From: Leptolyngbya sp. PCC 6406
GTDB lineage: Bacteria; Cyanobacteriota; Cyanobacteriia; Phormidesmidales; Phormidesmidaceae
Assembly: GCF_000332095.2 (NCBI RefSeq)
Contig: NZ_KI913949.1
Coordinates: 1,086,291 to 1,150,290, forward strand
Direction of reading: 5' to 3'
Length of the DNA: 64,000 bases
Below the pieces are notes generated by a model. That model was given only the letters and a program-made list of their open reading frames with translations, searched no databases and was not told where the DNA came from. Within the stretch, counting starts at the first letter, position 1. Each line of letters opens with the position of its first letter. The position numbers were made by a program, and so were the translations under genes. Positions 17,294 through 24,447 of this stretch are shown here, one piece after another.

Positions 17294-17692
17294 ATGACTG
17301 CCAAACGTTTCCACTCCCTCTTGGCGGGGTGCTTGCTCTCCGGCGCGATCGCGATTCATGGCGGTACGCCTACCCTGGCCCAAACCCCCGCCCTGGTGAC
17401 TACCGCCCCCACGCCCCGAGAGCGGGTGGAAGCCCTGTGGCAAGGGCATCAGATCTCGGTGATTCTGGCGGGACTATTGTTGGGGGGCTACTTGGGGGTG
17501 TTGTGGTTGCGGCCTCTGTGGTTGCTGAAGCTGCCCGCCCAGGATATTGCCGTGCCCTGGACGACGTGGAAGCTGCCCCTGAGCTTGGTGCGGTGGTTTA
17601 AGTACCGCGATTGCGTCCTCGACACCTGGGTCAACCAGCACTGGCAGGTGGCCCAAGGGGAATTCCTGAAACTGGCGACGAGTCTCTATTAA
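17294..17692 (+). pseudogene. Truncated N-terminus resembling nSTAND/NACHT membrane proteins
   Basis: 132 residues: a signal peptide (LLAGCLLSGAIAIHGG ... LAQ), a short spacer, a membrane helix (ISVILAGLLLGGYLGVLWL), then WLLKLPAQDI and WFKYRDCVLDTWVNQH. In cyanobacteria this order (helix, PLWLLKLP, LKYRPRVLDAWV) commonly precedes a NACHT-type NTPase domain in large nSTAND proteins. Here the frame stops at about the point where the linker to the NTPase should begin. I read it as a decayed nSTAND gene head; it may still be expressed as a short membrane protein. It lies between a WD40 gene on the other strand and the SEFIR-GUN4 gene. Confidence 0.5.
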
Positions 17693-17722
17693 AGGCTCTC
17701 TCGCCGACTCGTAGAGAGAAAC

Positions 17723-17728
17723 TATAAT
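17723..17728 (+). promoter_or_regulatory. Consensus -10 box TATAAT
   Basis: A perfect TATAAT about 26 bp before the preferred GTG start of the SEFIR-GUN4 gene. No good -35 is seen at the expected distance. The leader would be short, about 20 nt. Confidence 0.5.
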
Positions 17729-17754
17729 CGATCCAAAGCTTGGCGGAGAAACAC

Positions 17755-19320
17755 GTGACCGAGGAAACACAAGCACCGACCAAAGTCTTTATCAGCTATA
17801 GCTGGGACTCAGAAGCCCACAAAGACCGTGTGTTGGCGTTGGCAAACACGCTGCGAAACCCTTGGGGAATAGAAACTGATATAGATCGATACGTTAGAGC
17901 CAAGCATCCATTTACTCCCCCACAGGGGTGGGACTTGTGGATGGAAAAAAGGATTGAATGGGCTGAGTTTGTGCTGATAGTTTGTACGGAAACCTATCAG
18001 CGGCGATTTAGAGGGGATGAAGAACCTGGGATTGGACGAGGAAGCACCTGGGAAGGAACGATCATCAGGCAACATCTTTATAACAATCAATTGGCATGCA
18101 CTAAGTTTATTCCCGTTGTCTTTTCGTCTCAAGATTTACCCCATATTCCCATCATTTTCAATGGAAGCGATAAATATATACTTGAGGATGAAAAAAGCTT
18201 AACAGAACTGTGTTATCGCCTCAGAAAAGAGCCGATTATTGCAATACCAGACGTTGCAATAGCAAAACTAAAAGCACCTTTAGAACCAAAGTTTTTCACA
18301 GATCAAACACAGCCTCCACTAGTTTCCTTTGATGCTTCTCGAACAATAAAAGTAAGGGTTCATCGAGCTTTTTTCACTAATAGCCCAACCGAGTATTACT
18401 TCATAAATGTGACAAATTTATCACCTGTAAGGCTGTTAGAAATAACTCATATCTGGTACGAAGATGACAAAAATCATCATATATCAGTGGCTCAACCTTC
18501 AAGAACGCTTCCTGTAAGGTTAGACTTGGATCAATCTTGGGAAACATGGATTTCTGTAAATGAGCTTCCTGTAGATAATCGTGAGCATGCTTGCCAAAAC
18601 TTCTATGTGAGGATATCCACAGGAGATGTCTTTAAATCTGAAGCAAACCTGCATGTTCCTCTCCGTGGAACAGTTCCAGGGGGGGCAGTTCAAACTCAAC
18701 AGATGCAGCAGAGGCTAGAAAGGGTGTATGGGAGCCAGATTGAGCAAACAAGCACCAAGGAAATTGCCTCTCAACAAGGATTGGAAAAACAAGAACAACC
18801 GACAAACACTTTGACAGAAAAGGCGACTGGGCCAGAGAACCTGCTGAAGTTAGAAGACCTGCTGAAGGCGGAAAAAATAAAAGAAGCAGACGAGCAAACC
18901 AGAAAGCTAATTTTGATGGAAAACCAAAATAAGCCTTTAACTGCTCCCGAAATTAGACGGCTTTCTTTGGATTTACTTGACAGCATTGATCGGCTCTGGA
19001 TGAAATATAGTGCTGGAAAGTTTGGATTGAAAGTTCAGCAGCAGATGTGGCAAAAAACTCAGGAGCCAGAAAAACCACGCTTTACTCTCTTTGCTAAAAA
19101 GATAGAGCCTTTAACTGAATCACAGATATGGAACCGACTGGGATGCTTAGTAGGCTGGCGTAGTGAGGATGAGAAGCTATTGCCAGATTCAAAACTCAAT
19201 TTCTCGATCAAAGCTCCTCCAGGCTGTTTCCCCCGGACTAGATTGTGGTTACATGGTGGTTATGGAAATACTATGAAGCAGTTTGTGGCGTTAATGGAGC
19301 GAGTGGGACAAATGGAGTGA
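17755..19320 (+). CDS. SEFIR-GUN4 domain protein, predicted conflict/signalling effector
   Basis: About 520 residues. The N-terminus is a SEFIR (TIR-like) domain: KVFISYSWDSEAHKDRVLALAN, then EWAEFVLIVCTETYQRR and a GSTWEG ... LYNN block holding the conserved W-E pair. A central beta-rich region (about 200-300) of unknown family follows. The C-terminal 150 residues are a GUN4 domain: LLKAEKIKEADEQT, IDRLWMKYSAGKFGLKVQQQ, CLVGWRSED and IKAPPGCFPR. GUN4 binds porphyrins in Mg-chelatase regulation; in such fusions it may act as sensor or adaptor. I prefer the GTG at 17755 (GGAG six bases upstream); a TTG at 17740 is the alternative. Base composition is visibly AT-richer than the flanking core genes, which suggests transfer. 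Confidence 0.82.
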   Translation: MTEETQAPTKVFISYSWDSEAHKDRVLALANTLRNPWGIETDIDRYVRAKHPFTPPQGWDLWMEKRIEWAEFVLIVCTETYQRRFRGDEEPGIGRGSTWEGTIIRQHLYNNQLACTKFIPVVFSSQDLPHIPIIFNGSDKYILEDEKSLTELCYRLRKEPIIAIPDVAIAKLKAPLEPKFFTDQTQPPLVSFDASRTIKVRVHRAFFTNSPTEYYFINVTNLSPVRLLEITHIWYEDDKNHHISVAQPSRTLPVRLDLDQSWETWISVNELPVDNREHACQNFYVRISTGDVFKSEANLHVPLRGTVPGGAVQTQQMQQRLERVYGSQIEQTSTKEIASQQGLEKQEQPTNTLTEKATGPENLLKLEDLLKAEKIKEADEQTRKLILMENQNKPLTAPEIRRLSLDLLDSIDRLWMKYSAGKFGLKVQQQMWQKTQEPEKPRFTLFAKKIEPLTESQIWNRLGCLVGWRSEDEKLLPDSKLNFSIKAPPGCFPRTRLWLHGGYGNTMKQFVALMERVGQME

Positions 19321-19444
19321 AATGGTTTTGTCTAACCGCTCGTAAGACTAGGTTTTAGAATTTGAAGTCAACTAAGATCTGCTCTGGCTTAAAAAGTTTG
19401 TGGTTATATAATTTGCATTAAAGCAATCTTTGCGTTCAATCCTT

Positions 19445-20554
19445 ATGTCGGACACCATTGAAGTCTTCATTTCTTACTCTAAGCAAGACAAAGCATTGCG
19501 TGATGGATTGCTTTCCCACTTACGCCCCCTCGAAGCAAAAGGCATCATCAGTTGGCACGATCGCCAAATCCTACCGGGTACCGAGTGGGACGCAGAAATT
19601 AAAGCCCGCCTCAACGCCGCAGACATTATTTTGCTGCTGATCAGTTCTGACTTTTTAGCAACTGACTACTGCACCCGAGTTGAGATCCCAGAGGCATTGC
19701 GGCGACATGAAGCGGGCGAAGCTACAGTAATGCCCGTCATTTTGAGATCATGCGGCTGGCGATATACTCCCCTGGCAAAGATCCAGGCGTATCCTGAAAA
19801 GGCTGAGCCAATCAAAAGTTGGAAAGATATTGATGAAGCCTATACGAATGTGGTGAATGGGGTCTATCTTGCTGCAACAAAGATTAAGGAACGACGTAGT
19901 AGTCAGGCACAGGAAGAACAGGAATGCATCCAGCAAGAGCAGCAACCATCCGATCAAACGAGATCATCGCCTGACGCTCTAAGGGGAGATTATGCTCACT
20001 TAGAAGCACTAATGAAGGCAGGTAAGTGGAAAGAGGCAGATTATGAAACTGCCAAGCAAATGTCCGATGTGATGGAACGACAAACAGAATTACTTCGGGT
20101 TAAAGATATTGAGCAGTTTCCTTGTGCTGATCTCCGCATGATGGATCAACTTTGGGTGAAGTATAGCAAGGGCAAGTTTGGATTCAGCGTCCAGAAACAG
20201 ATCTGGCAGAAATGGGGTAGCCCAACTGAGTACAGTACGCAGTGGAAAAAGTTTGGTGAAGAGGTGGGATGGAAAAAGAAGGGCGTTCTCGGAGTAAAAA
20301 ATGATTGGAAAATCTTCAGCGAAGTGATTTTTGACATTTCAGCACCATCTGGTCACCTCCCTATTGGTTGGAACAGCGTTATGCAACTGGGGAAATGGAA
20401 GAAAGATTTTCACAACGCATGGGCTTATGGGTGGACGACTAGTAGTTGGGAACATATTATCAGAAGGTCACCTAGTTATGTTTCTTCTCTCGTGTCAAGA
20501 CTTGTAAGCTGTGCAGGTACAGAAAGGCCCAAGTCTCAAGAATTAGAAGAGTAA
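19445..20554 (+). CDS. TIR-GUN4 domain protein, predicted conflict/signalling effector
   Basis: 369 residues. The N-terminal TIR domain begins EVFISYSKQDKALRDGL, continues with GIISWHDRQILPGTEWDAEI and has LLLISSDFLATDYCTRVEIPEAL, where the Glu matches the catalytic Glu of NAD-cleaving TIRs. A charged Gln/Glu-rich linker follows. The GUN4 domain is clear: LMKAGKWKEADYET, DLRMMDQLWVKYSKGKFGFSVQKQIW, GWKKKGV and ISAPSGHLPIGW. It follows the SEFIR-GUN4 gene by about 125 bp on the same strand. The two share the GUN4 half but differ in the TIR-superfamily half. The ATG at 19445 starts right at the TIR; a TTG at 19430 is less likely. An adjacent CTAG-ended repeat lies just after the stop. Confidence 0.85.
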   Translation: MSDTIEVFISYSKQDKALRDGLLSHLRPLEAKGIISWHDRQILPGTEWDAEIKARLNAADIILLLISSDFLATDYCTRVEIPEALRRHEAGEATVMPVILRSCGWRYTPLAKIQAYPEKAEPIKSWKDIDEAYTNVVNGVYLAATKIKERRSSQAQEEQECIQQEQQPSDQTRSSPDALRGDYAHLEALMKAGKWKEADYETAKQMSDVMERQTELLRVKDIEQFPCADLRMMDQLWVKYSKGKFGFSVQKQIWQKWGSPTEYSTQWKKFGEEVGWKKKGVLGVKNDWKIFSEVIFDISAPSGHLPIGWNSVMQLGKWKKDFHNAWAYGWTTSSWEHIIRRSPSYVSSLVSRLVSCAGTERPKSQELEE

Positions 20555-20586
20555 CATTAAGCGCAATTAAAACAATACGGCGTTTC

Positions 20587-20694
20587 CTAGTACCGGGTGG
20601 CGGAAGTGTCCTTGCCATCGCGAAATGCCAGTAGGCGATATAGCTTAGGCTCATAGGACTTAATAGTAAGGCGATTTCAGCCAGCCGGTACTAG
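20587..20694. repeat. CTAG-ended MITE-like repeat, type B, complete
   Basis: A 108-bp element with inverted ends CTAGTACCGGGTGGCGGAA and CTAGTACCGGCTGGCTGAA (17 of 19 match). It shares CTAGTACCG and AAAT-like end features with the type A copies but has a different interior. It sits just after the TIR-GUN4 stop. Confidence 0.75.
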
Positions 20695-20781
20695 TTGGAT
20701 GAGGTACAAATTTATATCTAAGATTCCCGCATGGCAAGGATTTTAGGGATCGTGCTGTACCTCACGGGAGTAATAAACGCT

Positions 20782-20921
20782 TTAACGCTCTTCAATAGCT
20801 TCCGCTAGAGGTTATTTGAAATAACCATTTTTCGTTCCCGATCGCCTGACAGTCAGCAGGATTTCCGACGAGTAATCAGCATTACAGATTTTGTCTGCCT
20901 AGAGTCATTGAAGAGCGTTAA
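20782..20921. repeat. 140-bp block with perfect 15-bp inverted ends
   Basis: TTAACGCTCTTCAAT at 20782-20796 and ATTGAAGAGCGTTAA at 20907-20921 are exact inverted repeats. The interior has no ORF. It lies in the gap before the ThsB-like gene. It could be a miniature element or a long-range hairpin. Confidence 0.6.
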
Positions 20922-20970
20922 GCCGAGGAAAAGTGGCGTGAAGAGTTAGTAAATCGCTACACAGATTTGT

Positions 20971-20995
20971 AGGGTAGGCAGTGCCCACCCTACTC
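20971..20995. repeat. GTAGGGTAGGCAGTGCCCACCCTAC hairpin repeat
   Basis: A near-perfect palindrome; a second copy (with AATG for AGTG) lies at 22779-22803. The two copies bracket the ThsB-like/membrane/NUDIX trio. Confidence 0.7.
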
Positions 20996-21040
20996 CCTAG
21001 GGCACTACATATCAGGTACACCTCAGGAAATACTTGAGAC

Positions 21041-21070
21041 TTGACGCTATGGGCAGAGCCTTCGTACAAT
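21041..21070 (+). promoter_or_regulatory. Sigma-70-like promoter of the ThsB-like gene
   Basis: TTGACG (21041-21046), an 18-bp spacer, then TACAAT (21065-21070). The start codon is 35 bp further on, with GGAG five bases before it. Confidence 0.65.
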
Positions 21071-21105
21071 AGTACTATCCACTTGGCCAGTTTCCTGGAG
21101 TTCTT

Positions 21106-21618
21106 ATGCCTAGAAGAGTTTTCTTTAGCTTTCATTACCAGCGAGATATCTGGCGTGTCAATGTTGTACGCAACCATGCCAAGGTGAAAAGTGGATATCA
21201 AGAAGCTGGCTATTGGGATTGCTCTCTTTGGGAATCAACAAAGAGAACAGGCGAAGTTGCGCTCAAGCGACTGATTAATTCAGGTTTACAAAATACATCC
21301 GTTACCGTTGTGCTGATTGGCACTGAGACATCTGAACGTAAGTGGGTTCAATATGAAATTGAGGAAAGTTACAAACGCGGCAATGGAATGCTGGGGATAT
21401 ACATTCACAACATTAAGAGCATAAACGGATTTGCTGACTCGAAAGGTCGCAACCCTTTTGATAGCTTCACTCTCGAAAAGCCCGGTCTGTATTCCCATAT
21501 GCCGAAGACTTACGTTAGCATGTCTCAGATTTACCCAACCTATGACTGGGTTTACAACGATGGATACAATAACTTTAGCAAGTGGGTTGAAGATGCAGCG
21601 AGGGCTGCGGGTCGATGA
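21106..21618 (+). CDS. ThsB-like TIR protein (DUF1863 / MTH538 fold)
   Basis: 170 residues. RRVFFSFHYQRDIWRVNVVRN at the N-terminus, AGYWDCSLWES near 43 and VTVVLIGTETSERKWVQYEIEESY near 67-92 are the hallmarks of the ThsB/DUF1863 TIR family. The Glu in YEIEES corresponds to the conserved active-site Glu. ThsB proteins of Thoeris defence sense phage infection and make a cyclic ADP-ribose-type signal that activates an effector. No ThsA (SIR2-SLOG, TM-macro or caspase-like) is adjacent. Instead a convergent NUDIX/membrane pair starts 12 bp past its stop. It has its own promoter and a good ribosome site. The gene is AT-rich compared with core genes. Confidence 0.88.
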   Translation: MPRRVFFSFHYQRDIWRVNVVRNHAKVKSGYQEAGYWDCSLWESTKRTGEVALKRLINSGLQNTSVTVVLIGTETSERKWVQYEIEESYKRGNGMLGIYIHNIKSINGFADSKGRNPFDSFTLEKPGLYSHMPKTYVSMSQIYPTYDWVYNDGYNNFSKWVEDAARAAGR

Positions 21619-21630
21619 TTGACAAGCTTC

Positions 21631-22143
21631 CTATGGCGATGCTGGCAGTGGCACCACCAGCAGCAAAATCGTGATCAAGAACGTAATCAAATACGGCAGG
21701 TTTGCCCAGGACTTGAGCGTGTTAGGAATCTGCTCCAGGAATTTAGTTGAGTTGTCGGGTTTGATAAAATTCCCTTTAACTTTCTCGATCCATTCCTGAT
21801 CGTCAGGAATAATATATCCACTCAAAATTCGGGCTAATCGATTAAAGTTATCGCGAAATTTTCGCTCCAGATATAAATAGTAAACATCCAAGACACCAAA
21901 TAGCGCAAAAGCGACAAATGCCAACACAAACAAAGCTGCACTGTGATTAGTAAACCCAAAGCCTGCGATTGCTGCCCAAACGGTGATGCCAACTTTTTTG
22001 ACTTCTAATGAGTTATTTGCCATGCGAGCGATCGCACTTTGCAACATCTCAGCTTGCTTAATCAAGTAGTCCTGATTCTTTTCAACCCAGTCTGAAACGT
22101 TAGTTGGCATGGTTTTCATAAAGGGATAGCTGCCTAAATTCAA
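21631..22143 (-). CDS. Three-helix membrane protein, SLATT-like, candidate effector
   Basis: 170 residues. An N-terminal amphipathic helix (about 18-48) leads to a hairpin of two membrane helices at about 51-66 and 69-91, a cytoplasmic helical stretch with KFRDNFNRLARILSGY, and a third membrane helix at about 150-167. The layout recalls SLATT-type pore-forming effectors of nucleotide-centred conflict systems, but the match is structural only and I cannot name a family. The start is 4 bp after the NUDIX stop, so the two form an operon. Internal ATGs at codons 9 and 12 are alternatives. It is convergent with the ThsB-like gene. Confidence 0.6.
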   Translation of the reverse strand: MNLGSYPFMKTMPTNVSDWVEKNQDYLIKQAEMLQSAIARMANNSLEVKKVGITVWAAIAGFGFTNHSAALFVLAFVAFALFGVLDVYYLYLERKFRDNFNRLARILSGYIIPDDQEWIEKVKGNFIKPDNSTKFLEQIPNTLKSWANLPYLITFLITILLLVVPLPASP

Positions 22144-22147
22144 GATC

Positions 22148-22687
22148 TTAGTCTGTATTTTTAAAGAGTGTCTTTCTTAGCTTCAAGTATCCAATTTGGC
22201 AAGCTGAATACTCACAAGATTCTAAATACTGAAATGGATGCCATTCATTTTTGGCGATCGACTCCATATAAGTGCCATCCTGTTGAGCCACATCTGGTTT
22301 CATGTTTGTGACATCAGCATAGTACAGATAGCAGATCTCATTCACCTGAGTTCCCACAATATACCGACCCAACGGTGACACCTGAACCCGATACCCCGTC
22401 TCCTCATACACCTCCCGTTGAGCCGCCGATTCCGGCGACTCCCCCTCCTCTAACGCTCCTGTCACTGGACAGGGAAACAGCCTGAACTTTCCATCCACTT
22501 CTCGGTTATCAATACAAAGATGCTGTTGACGAATTAATACCTCACACTGGTCAGGACTTTCGCCAGTTCTTCTGAGCAAAAATACGGCAACGGAGTCTTT
22601 GCCTTTGCGCTCTAAATATTGAAATCCTCTGGGAGATTCCTTAACTAAAATCCACTGAGTACTAAAAATGACTCTATCCATATTCAT
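22148..22687 (-). CDS. NUDIX hydrolase
   Basis: 179 residues with a perfect Nudix box at about 77-99: G(x5)E(x7)REVYEETGY, carrying all metal-binding Glu residues. The upstream part (GKDSVAVFLLRR, VLIRQQ) and downstream EWHPFQYLE fit ADP-ribose/NDP-sugar pyrophosphatase-like members. In this place it may cleave or sense an NAD-derived nucleotide made by the neighbouring TIR proteins, which is inference. It is first gene of a two-gene unit with the membrane protein. An ordinary house-cleaning NUDIX is the alternative. Confidence 0.88.
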   Translation of the reverse strand: MNMDRVIFSTQWILVKESPRGFQYLERKGKDSVAVFLLRRTGESPDQCEVLIRQQHLCIDNREVDGKFRLFPCPVTGALEEGESPESAAQREVYEETGYRVQVSPLGRYIVGTQVNEICYLYYADVTNMKPDVAQQDGTYMESIAKNEWHPFQYLESCEYSACQIGYLKLRKTLFKNTD

Positions 22688-22704
22688 TATTTATGATCTA
22701 CATT

Positions 22705-22803
22705 GCGCGTCCCCCGGCGGCTCCGCCGCCATTCCCAAGAGCCAGCGCCGCCAGCGCCGCCTCCCAGACTTTCAGTAGTAGGGTAGGCAATGCCCACCCT
22801 ACT
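22705..22803. repeat. GC-rich GGCGGCTCCGCCGCC repeat plus GTAGGGTAGGCAATGCCC hairpin
   Basis: GCGCGTCCCCCGGCGGCTCC ... CGCCGCCTCCCAG at 22705-22770 is one of about eight copies of a GC-rich palindromic repeat in the accessory regions. It is followed by the hairpin at 22779-22803. Confidence 0.7.
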
Positions 22804-22852
22804 CTTTAGGTCACTATGGAACATCCACAAAGCCTACCTGTCACCCCAACGA

Positions 22853-23350
22853 TCAAGGTAGGTCAATCTCGTTAACAAGTTGTAGAACACTGTTGTACAA
22901 AGGTTCTGCAATCCAAAACCCAGCTTCATTAATCAACGCACCCAATAAAGGCTTCACCTCAACAATCAAGCCTTTACTTTTCGCTTCAACTAAGACTCCC
23001 AAGATACCTGTGTAGTGGAGATTCAGCCTACCTGCGACTAGCCGACCTCGGCGTTCATCAATCAAAACTTGATCAGCTTTCATCTCGACTGCTAGAGCGA
23101 TCGCTTCTGCTTCTCCAATATCAAGTTCGTTACTCAATGCTTCAACAAGAGTGCGATCGCTAATAGCACGAGTTTGAATCCAGCTAAAGGTTTGAACTTC
23201 GGTCGCACCTGCAACAGGAAAATTGGGGTCGGTTAGTTCTTGATAAACAGCTTCGGGAATAAGAACCTTTCCATACAGGTGATGAAGGAGGTGTAGGTGG
23301 TTAATTGCAGCGAGGTTATTAATAGGTGATGTATCACTGACAATAATCAC
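22853..23350 (-). CDS. DUF3368 PIN-like toxin
   Basis: 165 residues starting MIIVSDTSPINNLAAI, where the Asp is the first PIN acidic residue. GEAEAIALAVEMKADQVLIDERRGR supplies the further acidic residues. DUF3368 proteins are PIN-fold presumed RNases paired with UPF0175 antitoxins. The start overlaps the antitoxin stop by 4 bp (ATGA), as in other such pairs. A decayed second copy of this module is at 39386-39504. Confidence 0.88.
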   Translation of the reverse strand: MIIVSDTSPINNLAAINHLHLLHHLYGKVLIPEAVYQELTDPNFPVAGATEVQTFSWIQTRAISDRTLVEALSNELDIGEAEAIALAVEMKADQVLIDERRGRLVAGRLNLHYTGILGVLVEAKSKGLIVEVKPLLGALINEAGFWIAEPLYNSVLQLVNEIDLP

Positions 23351-23598
23351 AATCTACCCATTTCCCGTAGATTTTGAATGTCCCGATCAAAATCCTCTAC
23401 GCCGTAATGGACTGGGATCCGACGACTGGCAAGTAAGTGCTGAAATGCAACGCGGTGGATTCCAGCAAATCGACTAGCTTGAGCAAGGGTAAGCTTTTCC
23501 TGTTGAAAGAGCATAACAGCAATTTCCTGACGCATTTCAGCCTCAGTCATACAAGTTGCAGTTAGGACTTCATCAGGGACAATAACACTCATGGCCAC
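23347..23598 (-). CDS. UPF0175 antitoxin
   Basis: 83 residues with a winged-helix-like UPF0175 core: LTATCMTEAEMRQEIAVMLF, KLTLAQASRFAGIHRVAFQ and the terminal RIPVHYGVEDFDRDIQNL. First gene of the module; it is expected to neutralise the downstream DUF3368 toxin and autoregulate. Confidence 0.88.
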   Translation of the reverse strand: MAMSVIVPDEVLTATCMTEAEMRQEIAVMLFQQEKLTLAQASRFAGIHRVAFQHLLASRRIPVHYGVEDFDRDIQNLREMGRL

Positions 23599-23670
23599 AC
23601 TCCTTGCTACTTAATCCTATTGTACGTTTCCGCATCCCAAGCAGAGACGGGGACGCAGGAGAAGGGACTA

Positions 23671-23755
23671 AATCGCACCCAGCCGACCACTGGGCGCGCC
23701 CCCCAGCGGCTCCGCCGCCATTCCTAGAGGTAGAGCCTCGGCACGAGGGGGCTAG
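23671..23755. repeat. GC-rich GGCGGCTCCGCCGCC / AGAGCCTCGGCACGAG repeat
   Basis: Begins CGCACCCAGCCGACCACTGG, passes GGCTCCGCCGCCATTCC and ends GAGCCTCGGCACGAG. Closest relative is 25382-25494. Confidence 0.7.
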
Positions 23756-23832
23756 ATCAATCCAATGGCGTCATCTCCAACAGCCCCGGCTTCCCCAAAT
23801 AATTGCGATGTTTCCGACTGGGATGTAGGGAG

Positions 23833-24069
23833 CTAACGTGACTCGTTGTTTTGGGTCGATATGTTGACGGAGGTTAGTTGGGTGCTGGCGACTTGGTGAA
23901 TGCAGTTGAGCCAGTCTTGCCATGCAGCGGGGTCAGCAGTCTGATTGTTAGCAGCAATCATGAGATCAGATAAAAGACCTCCAATATCATCAGACTCGGT
24001 GCGCTCATACACCTGTTCTAAAAACAGCACCATCGCCTCAAAGGCTTGGCGTTCTGTAAGTTGTTCCAT
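23833..24069 (-). CDS. Small acidic protein, probable immunity protein
   Basis: 78 residues, acidic and helical: LTERQAFEAMVLFLEQVYER, DDIGGLLSDLM, DPAAWQDWLNCIHQV. The pattern (FLExYYExTxSDDIGxLL ... DPxxWxDWL) recurs in small bacterial proteins next to toxin domains. It starts 23 bp after the neighbouring ORF, the usual toxin-immunity order. The immunity role is inferred; the family is not firmly recognised. Confidence 0.5.
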   Translation of the reverse strand: MEQLTERQAFEAMVLFLEQVYERTESDDIGGLLSDLMIAANNQTADPAAWQDWLNCIHQVASTQLTSVNISTQNNESR

Positions 24070-24092
24070 GACTTTTACCTCTTACCTAGAAT

Positions 24093-24410
24093 CTAATTAA
24101 GTTCTGGTGAGCCTGCCAACCCTGTGTCAGGATGCCAGGTTCTAGGAGTCGCGTTGATGCCAGCATTGCGGATTTCTCCTTTCCTGACTTGAACCCAAAC
24201 TTGAGCGCCACTAGGCAAGATTTGACTGTACCAATCCGTTTTGTATTTGTCTTGACCGAGGTGGTAGTTGGGATTCATTGCGGTGTCAATCAGTAATTGA
24301 CGAATGGCGGGTGTGTCTTCAGAAAAGTGTCCTAGGGCTTGGCGAAAAATATGGGGAGCATTTTTATTGATGCCTGCTTCTAGTTGATCGGGTTGGACGG
24401 GTGGAGACAT
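24093..24410 (-). CDS. Orphan toxin-domain-like protein
   Basis: 105 residues without secretion signal. The C-terminal part, WYSQILPSGAQVWVQVRKGEI then RNAGINATPRTWHPDTGL, resembles C-terminal toxin tips of CDI/polymorphic toxins in which such a G-x-QxW-x-x-V-R-x-G-x-I block ends the protein. The N-terminal half is helical. There is no delivery domain, so it looks like a displaced toxin cassette with its immunity gene downstream. It may alternatively be a chromosomal toxin-antitoxin toxin. Moderate to low certainty. Confidence 0.45.
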   Translation of the reverse strand: MSPPVQPDQLEAGINKNAPHIFRQALGHFSEDTPAIRQLLIDTAMNPNYHLGQDKYKTDWYSQILPSGAQVWVQVRKGEIRNAGINATPRTWHPDTGLAGSPELN

Positions 24411-24447
24411 TTTGAAGTGAGGAATCAGACAAGTTTTATTGCCACAC

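Noticed and set aside
20472-20654. Minus-strand 60-residue membrane-like ORF
   Set aside because: It overlaps the end of the TIR-GUN4 gene and the type B repeat, so its apparent helix is a shadow.
21106-22143. Canonical Thoeris (ThsA plus ThsB)
   Set aside because: No SIR2, SLOG, macro or caspase-like gene adjoins the ThsB-like gene, so the standard system cannot be claimed.
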